Below are positions 16,073 through 23,931 of a stretch of 40,334 nucleotides of DNA, piece by piece. The position numbers and the translations under genes are program-made. The DNA is from GWF2-43-63 sp964559205 (GTDB lineage: Bacteria > Bacteroidota > Bacteroidia > Bacteroidales > DTU049). The notes under the pieces are model-generated. The model worked only from the letters and a program-made list of their open reading frames with translations, was not told the origin of the DNA and ran no database searches. The stretch spans positions 1 to 40,334 of the forward strand of contig CAZLHV010000005.1 of NCBI GenBank assembly GCA_964559205.1. The letters run 5' to 3'. Every line of letters starts with the position of its first letter. Positions within the stretch are counted from its first letter, which is position 1.

Positions 16073-18244
16073 TTATCCTTCGAACCTGAACTTGCCTTTG
16101 TCAATATCGACAAGAAAGCGGCTTGGGAACGACAGGAATCCCTGATAAGTGGATACGTAAGCTGGCATAGTGATGATAAGATTTTCTTTGGCTCTTGAGC
16201 ACGCCACATAGAATAAACGACGTTCTTCTTCAAGTTCTTCAAGGGTTCCCATTGCTTTTGAACTGGGAATGAGTCCGTCGAGCGCATGAGGCACAAAGAC
16301 GCTGTGCCATTCGAGGCCTTTTGCAGAGTGGATTGTGGAAATAGTGAGAGGTTTATCTTCACTTTCGTCGATGAGAGGAGTTGATTTTGATGCGAAGCGT
16401 TTCGATGGCGGATCGAGTGCAAAATCAGTCAGAAATCGTTCCAGAGAATCGTATTTGCCAGCGAGTTCAATCAATGCTGATATGTCGAGAAGTCTGATCT
16501 GATAATCGGTTTCAAGCGATTTCAGGATAGGGGTATAATAATCTCTGATAATTTCAACTTTTGCTGCAATACTGATTTCCGATCGATTTGCCGATCGCAT
16601 AGCACTAAAAAGTGCAATGAGATCCCCCGCATGTTTCGGATTGCCTTCAACAAGTTGCTTCATGCCTTCGGGAGAGTTGACTTTTTCGATGATTTTGCGA
16701 GAGGTCACATTTCCAATACCTGGAATGAGTTTCAGTATCCTGTGCCATGACACGGCGTCGTATGGATTAAGGATAAGCCTCAGATATGAAATCATGTCTT
16801 TGACATGCCTGCGTTCAATAAACGCAAGTCCGCCAACTGCAATGTATGGGATACTGCGACGGTTCAGTTCAGCTTCAATGTAACGGGCATGCCAGAAAGC
16901 GCGAACCAAAACAGCGATTGCGTTTAGTTCAACGCCATTTTCGCGAAGACGAAGAATTTCATCCACAATATAGGATGCCTCGCCTTGCTGATCGAAAAAC
17001 TTCCGCACAATAGGCATACTCTCGTGCTTTATGGAAGAAAAAAGGATTTTCTTGTAGCCAATTTTTGATGAGCGAATGATATCGTTTGTAAAGTCAAGGA
17101 TGCGTTGATTGCTTCGGTAGTTTTCTTCGATTTTAACCACGCCGCAATCCGGAAACTGCTGAGGGAAACGTAAAATGTTTTCATAGTTTGCCCCCCGAAA
17201 AGAATAGATGCTTTGGGCATCGTCGCCCACGACCATGACATTCCGGTTTTTTCCCGACAACAAATACACTATTTCGCGCTGAGTAATGTTGGTGTCCTGA
17301 TACTCATCAACCATAATGTAACGGTATTCATGCTGCAACTTTTCTCTGAATAGCATGTTCTCCTGAAGCTTGTCCCGCAGCACGTCCATCAGATCGTCAT
17401 AATCCATCAGGTTGCAGCGTAGTTTGTAACGTCTGTATGCTTCGGCAAGCAATTCAATGTCGGGTATGTATTCATCAAGACCAGTGAAATCGTTTTGAAT
17501 CACTTCGGCAATACTTAAATTGCGATTTCTGGCCGAGGAAATTATTTCCTGGATCCGGGCTTTTTTGGGAAATGCAGTTTCTTTTGATTGAAGCTTAAGT
17601 TCTGTTTTCAGCAGGTCGATGGTGTCTTTTGAATCCTCGCTGTCGATGATGCTGAAATTCGGAGCCAATCCCAACATGGCAGCATGACGCCGGAGGATAA
17701 AGTTGGAGAAGGAGTGAAAAGTGCCCCCAAATACACTACCGGCGTTAATATCTGGCAGCAGTTCCTGTATGCGCCCAAGCATTTCGCCGGCTGCCTTCCG
17801 CGTAAAGGTAAGCAATAGGATGTCCCGAGGTGATATTCCGTTTTCAAGCATGAAAGCCACACGGTAGGTAATCACCCGCGTTTTTCCGCTTCCCGCACCT
17901 GCGATCACCAGCAGAGGTCCTTTGATGCTACTGACGGCTTTCAGTTGGGCTGCATTTAACTCGTTTTTGTAATTGATTTTGGTAGTCGAAACAGGTTCTG
18001 ACTGCAGCCATTCACTGCTTCGTGTTTCAATGCTGCTGATGATCGTCTGTAATTCTTTAATCTTCTGTTCTTCTTTCTCACTGAATGTCACATGATCATA
18101 ATCGCCGGGCTGCAACATCAGCAGGTCGTTACTTTGCTGATTCGGTATGGGCATGGAATCCTCTTTCGGGGGGCCACCTGCTCCGATAGACTCAAAAAAT
18201 GCGTCAAAAAAATCGTCTAGCGACTTGTCCTTATGATTTGCCAT
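16073..18244 (-). CDS. UvrD/PcrA-type superfamily 1 DNA helicase
   Basis: 723 residues. Helicase motifs in order: Q-motif region ELNAAQLKAV (95-104), motif I GAGSGKT (116-122), Ia LLTFTRKAA, motif II VDEYQDTN, motif III VVGDDAQSIYSFRGA, motif IV EENYRSNQ, motif V STIHSAKGLEW and motif VI LFYVACSRAKENLI. Such enzymes unwind DNA 3'-5' in repair or replication restart. An extra 90 residues precede the helicase core, acidic and without a recognised domain (FFDAFFESIGAGG). The protein ends soon after motif VI, without the C-terminal tail that links PcrA to RNA polymerase. Starts at ATG 18244; likely single-gene unit. Confidence 0.94.
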   Translation of the reverse strand: MANHKDKSLDDFFDAFFESIGAGGPPKEDSMPIPNQQSNDLLMLQPGDYDHVTFSEKEEQKIKELQTIISSIETRSSEWLQSEPVSTTKINYKNELNAAQLKAVSSIKGPLLVIAGAGSGKTRVITYRVAFMLENGISPRDILLLTFTRKAAGEMLGRIQELLPDINAGSVFGGTFHSFSNFILRRHAAMLGLAPNFSIIDSEDSKDTIDLLKTELKLQSKETAFPKKARIQEIISSARNRNLSIAEVIQNDFTGLDEYIPDIELLAEAYRRYKLRCNLMDYDDLMDVLRDKLQENMLFREKLQHEYRYIMVDEYQDTNITQREIVYLLSGKNRNVMVVGDDAQSIYSFRGANYENILRFPQQFPDCGVVKIEENYRSNQRILDFTNDIIRSSKIGYKKILFSSIKHESMPIVRKFFDQQGEASYIVDEILRLRENGVELNAIAVLVRAFWHARYIEAELNRRSIPYIAVGGLAFIERRHVKDMISYLRLILNPYDAVSWHRILKLIPGIGNVTSRKIIEKVNSPEGMKQLVEGNPKHAGDLIALFSAMRSANRSEISIAAKVEIIRDYYTPILKSLETDYQIRLLDISALIELAGKYDSLERFLTDFALDPPSKRFASKSTPLIDESEDKPLTISTIHSAKGLEWHSVFVPHALDGLIPSSKAMGTLEELEEERRLFYVACSRAKENLIITMPAYVSTYQGFLSFPSRFLVDIDKGKFRFEG

Positions 18245-18278
18245 GCCTTGCCGGTCGGTTGGAATTTGTCATCAGGAA

Positions 18279-18286
18279 CAAAAATA
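18279..18286 (-). promoter_or_regulatory. -7 box candidate of the uvrD-like gene
   Basis: On the minus strand TATTTTTG fits TAnnTTTG, 34 nt before ATG 18244. It is also the T tract of the hairpin at 18288-18313, so it may serve as terminator instead of, or as well as, promoter. Confidence 0.35.
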
Positions 18287-18313
18287 GACAAATCATTGCG
18301 AAGAATGATTTGT
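18280..18313 (-). terminator. Intrinsic terminator after the TPR-protein gene
   Basis: A perfect 10-bp stem, ACAAATCATT/AATGATTTGT (18288-18313), encloses CTTCGC on the minus strand and is followed by CTATTTTTGTT. It begins 37 nt past the TPR-gene stop (18351). This is the best terminator-like hairpin in the window. Confidence 0.6.
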
Positions 18314-18350
18314 GTTGATAAATAATTCCGGCACAGAAGAATTCAGTGCA

Positions 18351-21065
18351 TTAGTTTTTCTTCCATGTTTTTTTGTAACTCTTGCTGAAAACAGCAAACC
18401 AGCTTTCACCTTCCGTATATTTAAGAATCTGGATTTTATAGTCGCCAGCACCTGCAATTTTATCTCGAATAGCCATTTTTGCACCCAACTGTGTTTGAAG
18501 GTTCTTGGTGTATTTCACCGGATAATTTCTGGTTTTGAGCTCTGTGAGCATCTTAAGGGCTGTATCATAATCTTTTTGTGACATGTAGTGCTCAACGCCA
18601 AAATACACAAAACCGGGATCACTTCCACGCAAAATATAGGCAGGAGTTTCGGGAACAGCCAGCCCAAAGGTGTCGATGCGGTTTGTTTTGTGGAAAATAA
18701 TACACAGGTCAAGCTGCTTTAAACATTCAGTATAATTTGTCTGAGAAGCCAGAGCATCTGCTTTCTTCAGCATGTTTTGGTACTCCATGGCCGGTTTGAT
18801 TCTGTTTTGTTCGTAATATGCAGGCTTGCTGTCGATATTACACAGGATATTGCTGGTCGTAACCGCAATGGCCTGAGTTATGATTTCAAATGCAGTTTGG
18901 TAATCTCCATCCCGCATCGATTTGTGCGATTTTTCCATCAGGCTGTTGTAGCTCGACTCGGCATTTGCACACTCTTGCGAGAATATTTTATTCTTGAGCT
19001 CAATCATCCTCGCATCGATATCTGAGTCCTTTTCCAAACCATAAAGCTTAATTTCATCCGCTGCTTTCTGATAACTGCTTCTGGCTTCGGGCAGTTTGTT
19101 ACCCCATGCATGCAGTTTGCCTTCATCGAGCGTTTTTTCGACCAGAGGTTTACCTGATTGGCGAATGAATGTGGCAAGGCTGTCGTTGCGCTTAAAGTTG
19201 TAAGATGATTCGTAAGCTTTGGCCTCGAGGAAGGCAGTAACGGCCTCCTGATGGTTTCCTCCCTTTGCCTGGTTTTTTCCATGTAAAATGGCGATATGGT
19301 ACCTTTTCTCTTTGATGCGTGACATCATATTCACTGCATCGCGGTTCGATGTGATATCCGTATTGTATTGTTTCTGATAATCAAGTGCCTGCTGACACAT
19401 TCCTTCGGATTCTACGATGCGGTCGGCCAATAGTTTTGAGTCTGCTTCAGCCAGCATTTGCTGATATCGTCCGTTGCGTGATTGGCTCAAACCTTGTTTT
19501 AGTCCCGGAATTTCACCAATGACAGGGTAGAGCTTTCCAATGCTGTCAGCTTTTCCAAATTCAGCAAGAGCAGCATCATATTTTTTTGACTGATTCAATC
19601 CATTGCCTGCTTTGACATATTCGCGGCACAGGGTACCCATCCAATTAACACTTTCCGTATTGCTGATGATTTCAGATGAATACTGCTTTTGATAATCCAT
19701 GCTTTGGTTGATGTAATTGCCTGCAATATCGAGTCGGCCATTCTGAATAGCTTTCTCTGCTACCTGAAGATAACTGTGGTAGATTCCGTATCTGGCCTGC
19801 GCTAAGCCCTTGGTAACCTGTTCGGTGCAAACCATGCCCGGGGTGGTTGAACAAAGCCAGCGTGCTGTTTCGAAAACGTCGATTGCTTCGTTGTATTTCT
19901 GCTCTGTAGTGTATTTGTCACCTCCGGTCAGCAAGGTGGTATAAAGCGTATTGCCAAGTTGAACAAGCAGTTGCTGTGTTGATGGATCAGGATTCATTTT
20001 CAGCAGGGCTGAATTCACCATGACAGCCGAGGTGTCGTAATGCCCGGCATTATATTCCATGCGTGCCAGCTGATATTGCGCAGGAGCATAAAACGGGTTC
20101 ACCTGGAGCGATTTGTTATAATATGTTGCCGCATCTTGCAGCTTACCTTCTGCCATAAGTTCATTGCCGCGTTGGCAAAACAACTGGTCGAGAATCGACA
20201 GTCGTTGATTGAGCGCAACCCTTGCCTGCATGGCTTGTTGTCGCAAACTTTCTGTTTTATTCAGAAACTGCATGGGGTCGTTCTCCCACAAATTGAGGGT
20301 TTGTGGAAACTGTCTGGCATCAATTCCAGCAATTGTTGCTTCAACTTCCTTTAATTCAATATCATAAAACGACAAAAGGTCAATGTTGGCTGTGTTGATG
20401 CTCTGTACTTTTGCGAGCGACGCTGCAATCACTGCATCGGTGGCATAGTAATCATTGATATACGTCATCTGGTTGAGAAACACATTTTTAGTGCGCTCGT
20501 TGAAAAAAAGCTTCGGGTTTTCGACCACAAGATTGTATTGAGCGTCTTTTACCGTATCAGAAAAATCAAAAACCGGAAGGGCAAAATATCCCAGATTATC
20601 ATTCAATACCACAGAGCTGAAGGTGTGTTCAGTAATCAATATTCCCTGAGATCCGTTTGGAACCATTCCGCCACTGGTTTTCCGATAGATTTTCAATACA
20701 TAATCAATTTCACCAGGGATCAGTTTTTTTGAAACATTGATGCCTTTGTACATCACATCCCCGGTTGCTGAAAAGGATTTCAGCTCAAGAAGGGCCTTGT
20801 AATGCGTGGTGTCGATTTTGTTGATTTTTTGGGACATGCTATAATTCACCGTAAATGAGGTGTAATCAGGGCGTTTTGGAATAGCCCGCGCAATTTCCTG
20901 AATAATGTAGTTACTGAAATACTCTCGGGTTCCAGGCACAGCCATGAATTGAAAAGTGGTGCTGTAGGTAAACTCGTTGTTTAAGATGGTGGTTCCCTGT
21001 CCGGAAACGTTGCTGTAAGCAGAAATGAAAAGCAGTGCAGCGGCTAAAAATCGCAGTTTTTTCAT
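18351..21065 (-). CDS. Secreted TPR-repeat protein
   Basis: 904 residues with a signal peptide (MKKLRFLAAALLFISAYSNVSG). Residues of about 25-260 form a beta-rich region of unknown type; then helical repeats of tetratricopeptide kind start at ELMAEGKLQDAATYYNKSL and run to the end, several of them 2-3 units apart in the style YxxAxxxFxxA. Two segments about 120 residues apart are near copies: SMDYQKQYSSEIISNTESV and ALDYQKQYNTDITSNRDAV, suggesting internal duplication of a block of repeats. It would act in the periplasm or at the outer membrane as a protein-protein scaffold. Neighbouring genes give no clear hint about a partner. Confidence 0.8.
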   Translation of the reverse strand: MKKLRFLAAALLFISAYSNVSGQGTTILNNEFTYSTTFQFMAVPGTREYFSNYIIQEIARAIPKRPDYTSFTVNYSMSQKINKIDTTHYKALLELKSFSATGDVMYKGINVSKKLIPGEIDYVLKIYRKTSGGMVPNGSQGILITEHTFSSVVLNDNLGYFALPVFDFSDTVKDAQYNLVVENPKLFFNERTKNVFLNQMTYINDYYATDAVIAASLAKVQSINTANIDLLSFYDIELKEVEATIAGIDARQFPQTLNLWENDPMQFLNKTESLRQQAMQARVALNQRLSILDQLFCQRGNELMAEGKLQDAATYYNKSLQVNPFYAPAQYQLARMEYNAGHYDTSAVMVNSALLKMNPDPSTQQLLVQLGNTLYTTLLTGGDKYTTEQKYNEAIDVFETARWLCSTTPGMVCTEQVTKGLAQARYGIYHSYLQVAEKAIQNGRLDIAGNYINQSMDYQKQYSSEIISNTESVNWMGTLCREYVKAGNGLNQSKKYDAALAEFGKADSIGKLYPVIGEIPGLKQGLSQSRNGRYQQMLAEADSKLLADRIVESEGMCQQALDYQKQYNTDITSNRDAVNMMSRIKEKRYHIAILHGKNQAKGGNHQEAVTAFLEAKAYESSYNFKRNDSLATFIRQSGKPLVEKTLDEGKLHAWGNKLPEARSSYQKAADEIKLYGLEKDSDIDARMIELKNKIFSQECANAESSYNSLMEKSHKSMRDGDYQTAFEIITQAIAVTTSNILCNIDSKPAYYEQNRIKPAMEYQNMLKKADALASQTNYTECLKQLDLCIIFHKTNRIDTFGLAVPETPAYILRGSDPGFVYFGVEHYMSQKDYDTALKMLTELKTRNYPVKYTKNLQTQLGAKMAIRDKIAGAGDYKIQILKYTEGESWFAVFSKSYKKTWKKN

Positions 21066-21086
21066 GCAAAATACGGGTTAGTGGCG

Positions 21087-21094
21087 CAAAAATA
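21087..21094 (-). promoter_or_regulatory. -7 box of the TPR-protein gene
   Basis: On the minus strand TATTTTTG fits TAnnTTTG, 21 nt before the ATG at 21065. No -33 element seen. Confidence 0.45.
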
Positions 21095-21173
21095 ATGAAA
21101 ATTGTGCCGCTTTTAAACAGGCATTACATCTTCAATAAACAAAGTGGTGTTGAAAACAGACTATGAAAGAGGA

Positions 21174-21995
21174 TTATACTTCAACCTGAAAATCCCTGAG
21201 CACATCATTAAGCGATGTTTTTTTATCAGTGCTTTCTTTGCGCTGCCCAATGATGAGCGCACAATTCACATTGAATTCACCGCCAGGAAACGATTTGGTG
21301 TACGAGCCGGGAATCACTACCGAACGAGGCGGCACAAAGCCCTTGTATTCGATTGTTTTTTCGGTAGAAACATCAATGATTTTGGTGCTGCCTGTTATCA
21401 CCGTGTTGGCGCCAAGCACAGCTTCTTTTCCAATAAACGCGCCTTCAACCACAATGCAACGCGAACCGATGAAGCAACCATCTTCAACAATCACCGGCGC
21501 GGCCTGCACAGGTTCGAGCACGCCACCAATGCCAACACCGCCACTCAGATGCACATTTTTTCCAATTTGCGCACACGAACCTACTGTGGCCCATGTATCG
21601 ACCATGGTGCCGCTGTCAACATATGCTCCAATATTGACATAGGAAGGCATCAGAATTACACCATGCGCAATATATGCTCCATGGCGGGCTACTGCATGAG
21701 GAACAACCCTGATTCCTGCCTCACGGTAATTTCGTTTCAGTGGGATTTTGTCGTAAAATTCAAGCGGTCCAGCTTCACTGACCTGCATTTCTGACACAGG
21801 AAAATATAACAACACGGCTTTTTTAACCCATTCGTTGACCTTCCACTGCTCTCCGTCGGGTTCAGCAACACGTATTTTGCCTTCATCCAACAGGTGAATC
21901 ACTTCCCGAATAGCGTTTATGGTTTCTGCGACTTTCAGCAAGGATCGATCATTCCACGCGCTTTCGATGGTCGATTTGAGTGTGTTAAATTCCAT
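21174..21995 (-). CDS. dapD: 2,3,4,5-tetrahydropyridine-2,6-dicarboxylate N-succinyltransferase
   Basis: 273 residues, matching the 274 of E. coli DapD. After a helical N-terminal part, the left-handed beta-helix runs through hexapeptide repeats with GAYVDSGTMVDTWATVGSCA, IGKNVHLSGGVGIGGVLEP and FIGSRCIVVEGAFIGKEAVL. It transfers succinyl from succinyl-CoA to tetrahydrodipicolinate in the succinylase branch of lysine and meso-diaminopimelate synthesis, supplying peptidoglycan. Cytoplasmic trimer. No other dap genes are adjacent. Starts at ATG 21995, the only fitting start with the conserved N-terminus. Confidence 0.97.
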   Translation of the reverse strand: MEFNTLKSTIESAWNDRSLLKVAETINAIREVIHLLDEGKIRVAEPDGEQWKVNEWVKKAVLLYFPVSEMQVSEAGPLEFYDKIPLKRNYREAGIRVVPHAVARHGAYIAHGVILMPSYVNIGAYVDSGTMVDTWATVGSCAQIGKNVHLSGGVGIGGVLEPVQAAPVIVEDGCFIGSRCIVVEGAFIGKEAVLGANTVITGSTKIIDVSTEKTIEYKGFVPPRSVVIPGSYTKSFPGGEFNVNCALIIGQRKESTDKKTSLNDVLRDFQVEV

Positions 21996-22355
21996 AGTTG
22001 CTTAAATTAAATGCAATTGAACTACAAAGTAAACAAATTTATTCAAGCTAATTTTTTCAATCGCCATGGGCAGAGTGCTCTACAATGAGCTGCTTTATGT
22101 GCCATTGTTTAGCGGGAGGCTTGCTTGAAATCCATTGTTTAAGATCATAGCAACAAGCCAGATTCGTATACAACAGGTCCTGCAAGGGCTTGAAAAATCG
22201 AATTGAAATTTTTCTCAACACTGATTATTCTGCATCAGGAGCCGGATATCAAATCATCTATCTGCAAATGGTCTTCTGTATCTCATTTTCGAGCGCTTTT
22301 ATACCATATTCTCAACTGATGAAAACGCAGAGATTGATTGGATCACTTTTCAAGA
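21996..22355. other. Intergenic region upstream of dapD
   Basis: 360 bases without a convincing gene. It holds the dapD -7 box (22034-22041). A plus-strand frame ending at about 22370 reads FLNTDYSASGAGYQIIYLQ but has no fitting start and overlaps the end of the next gene. The 10-mer CCATTGTTTA occurs twice (near 22100 and 22133). Confidence 0.5.
22034..22041 (-). promoter_or_regulatory. -7 box of dapD
   Basis: On the minus strand TAAATTTG fits TAnnTTTG, 38 nt before ATG 21995; TTG (complement of 22058-22060) lies 16 nt upstream as a possible -33 element. Confidence 0.45.
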
Positions 22356-23078
22356 CTATTCTTGGGTGATTTTCTCAATGATGTGCTGAGCCTCGACTAG
22401 TTTTCCATCTGGGATGGGAAAGCGGGCCGTCACATCGACCCGACCGCCTCGGTTTGGCGTGGAATAATTGATCTCCATCACAAACAGGCCGGACTCAATT
22501 TCAACAATCCCGGCACTTTCAAGGCGATTCTGCATTTTTGACCAGGGATGCAGTGTCCCGTTGATGATTCCCCCATCCGTCGCTATAATAATTTCCGCAT
22601 CGCGTTCCAGCAATTTGCGTCGCTGTGATTGTATGGCCAAAAAACTTACCAGCCAGATAAAGACCATCAGAGCCGGACCGAAAATGAGCAGGAAGCCGGG
22701 TTCCATGCCTGCAACTCCAAGAATGACGCAGACAACAGCTGTGATGATGATAACAAGCCAGCGGGTAGAGCGTAGTGCTGCTGTATTTTCGCGAACATCG
22801 TAGGCTGCAAACTTTGCATATTCCTGACTTCCGGTTTTCCAATGAGCCAAAACATTGTCGAAACGCGACATGGAAGCATACATTTTGCCCATTCGGGAAT
22901 AAATTACCACGGTAACAACACCGATGATAAAAGTGAATACACCAAATGCACCCATGGCAAATCCGCCATCCATGCCGTCCATACCTGTCATGGATGGAAT
23001 CATGAAAAGTGCGAGGGTGATCATTCCAAAAATAAGGGCGCTGCGGGTTGCAATGATTTTATATTTGTTACGAATCAT
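22356..23078 (-). CDS. 4-TM membrane protein of unknown family
   Basis: 240 residues. Two hydrophobic pairs are visible: about 11-30 and 42-60 (ALIFGMITLALFMI, GVFTFIIGVVTVVIY), then about 107-125 and 128-150 (WLVIIITAVVCVILGVAG, LLIFGPALMVFIWLVSFLA). A soluble C-terminal tail of about 80 residues (EIIIATDGGIINGTLHPWSKM onward) looks beta-rich, like a small PH-type domain. It follows the similarly built gene at 23091-23885 by 12 bases, so the two form an operon and may work as a pair. I recognise no family. Confidence 0.7.
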   Translation of the reverse strand: MIRNKYKIIATRSALIFGMITLALFMIPSMTGMDGMDGGFAMGAFGVFTFIIGVVTVVIYSRMGKMYASMSRFDNVLAHWKTGSQEYAKFAAYDVRENTAALRSTRWLVIIITAVVCVILGVAGMEPGFLLIFGPALMVFIWLVSFLAIQSQRRKLLERDAEIIIATDGGIINGTLHPWSKMQNRLESAGIVEIESGLFVMEINYSTPNRGGRVDVTARFPIPDGKLVEAQHIIEKITQE

Positions 23079-23090
23079 AATGTGTTTTTT

Positions 23091-23885
23091 TTACCTGACG
23101 CTTGTACTGTTGCGAATGACGAGTAGCTGATCTGCCAGCGGCTTCACAAGTTCGTATTGTGAAGCTGGCACAGGGATTCTCGCCGTCCCTGGCTTTTTTA
23201 TGATATTGTCTTCATAGTCACTCACAAATGGTGCAAGGATATGACCATTCTTTAAGCCCTTTTGTGCAACGATATATTCATTGTAATACACGGCAAGATA
23301 GTACAAGTCGCTATTGATTTTCCTAAATATTACGTCTTCCAGCTTCATATCTTTGCCGCCCCAGTAAAAAAACGTGTTGCCGACAATGGCACGTTCTTCA
23401 GAAATGCCAACCTCAATAACCGCTCGGTCTGTGGCTTCGTGTGATTCAGGCCTCAAATATTCCTTGAGGTACCACACAAAAGCAATATATAAACCGGCAT
23501 AAATGCTTAGTATGATGATGCTGAAACCAAAAAATGATAAAACAATAGCTGTGCTGGCAATGACAATTGAAAAAAGAATCATCATTTGCTTTTCTTTATC
23601 AGCTGCCAGATTCTTAAAGTGATTGTTGAACTGGTTAAGCTTTTTTTGTGAAACGGTGAAACGAATCGAACATAAATCAATCAACTCGTTTGTAACAATT
23701 CGATCTGCCTTATTTACTGACGTGGCCAGAAGCGCGATAAGAGCCGAGACAACATATACGCCAAGCGACCATAAAATCATTTCCTGATCTCTGGCGTTAC
23801 TCATGCTAAGGTATTCATAAGGAATGAGATGCAATAGAACTACAATTGCTGTGACCAATAAGAAAATGACATTGCCCTTTTTCAT
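23091..23885 (-). CDS. 4-TM membrane protein of unknown family
   Basis: 264 residues from ATG 23885. Hydrophobic segments at about 6-22 (VIFLLVTAIVVLLHLIP), 38-55, 101-118 and 121-140 (SIIILSIYAGLYIAFVWYL), followed by a 120-residue soluble tail with FFYWGGKDMKLEDVIFRKI. The layout mirrors the next gene (22356-23078): four membrane segments plus a C-terminal beta-like domain. A longer in-frame reading from 24104 would run through the divergent promoter and into the zinc-ribbon gene on the other strand, so it is rejected. Function unknown. Confidence 0.75.
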   Translation of the reverse strand: MKKGNVIFLLVTAIVVLLHLIPYEYLSMSNARDQEMILWSLGVYVVSALIALLATSVNKADRIVTNELIDLCSIRFTVSQKKLNQFNNHFKNLAADKEKQMMILFSIVIASTAIVLSFFGFSIIILSIYAGLYIAFVWYLKEYLRPESHEATDRAVIEVGISEERAIVGNTFFYWGGKDMKLEDVIFRKINSDLYYLAVYYNEYIVAQKGLKNGHILAPFVSDYEDNIIKKPGTARIPVPASQYELVKPLADQLLVIRNSTSVR

Positions 23886-23892
23886 TTTTTTG

Positions 23893-23900
23893 TATATTTG
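23893..23900 (+). promoter_or_regulatory. -7 box of the zinc-ribbon gene
   Basis: TATATTTG fits TAnnTTTG, 31 nt before ATG 23932. It lies in a 46-bp divergent region next to a 10-bp palindrome TTTTGCAAAA (23906-23915). Confidence 0.5.
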
Positions 23901-23910
23901 AATGATTTTG

Positions 23911-23918
23911 CAAAAATA
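23911..23918 (-). promoter_or_regulatory. -7 box of the 4-TM gene pair
   Basis: On the minus strand TATTTTTG fits TAnnTTTG, 25 nt before ATG 23885. It overlaps the TTTTGCAAAA palindrome, so binding there could affect both divergent promoters. Confidence 0.45.
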
Positions 23919-23931
23919 ATAATTGCTTTCC

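Noticed and set aside
21144..21794. Open frame of 216 codons opposite dapD
   Set aside because: Shadow of the strongly periodic beta-helix coding region of dapD.
22200..22370. Possible gene remnant reading FLNTDYSASGAGYQIIYLQ
   Set aside because: No start codon, short, overlaps the end of the next gene; likeness to a CUB-type segment is too weak.
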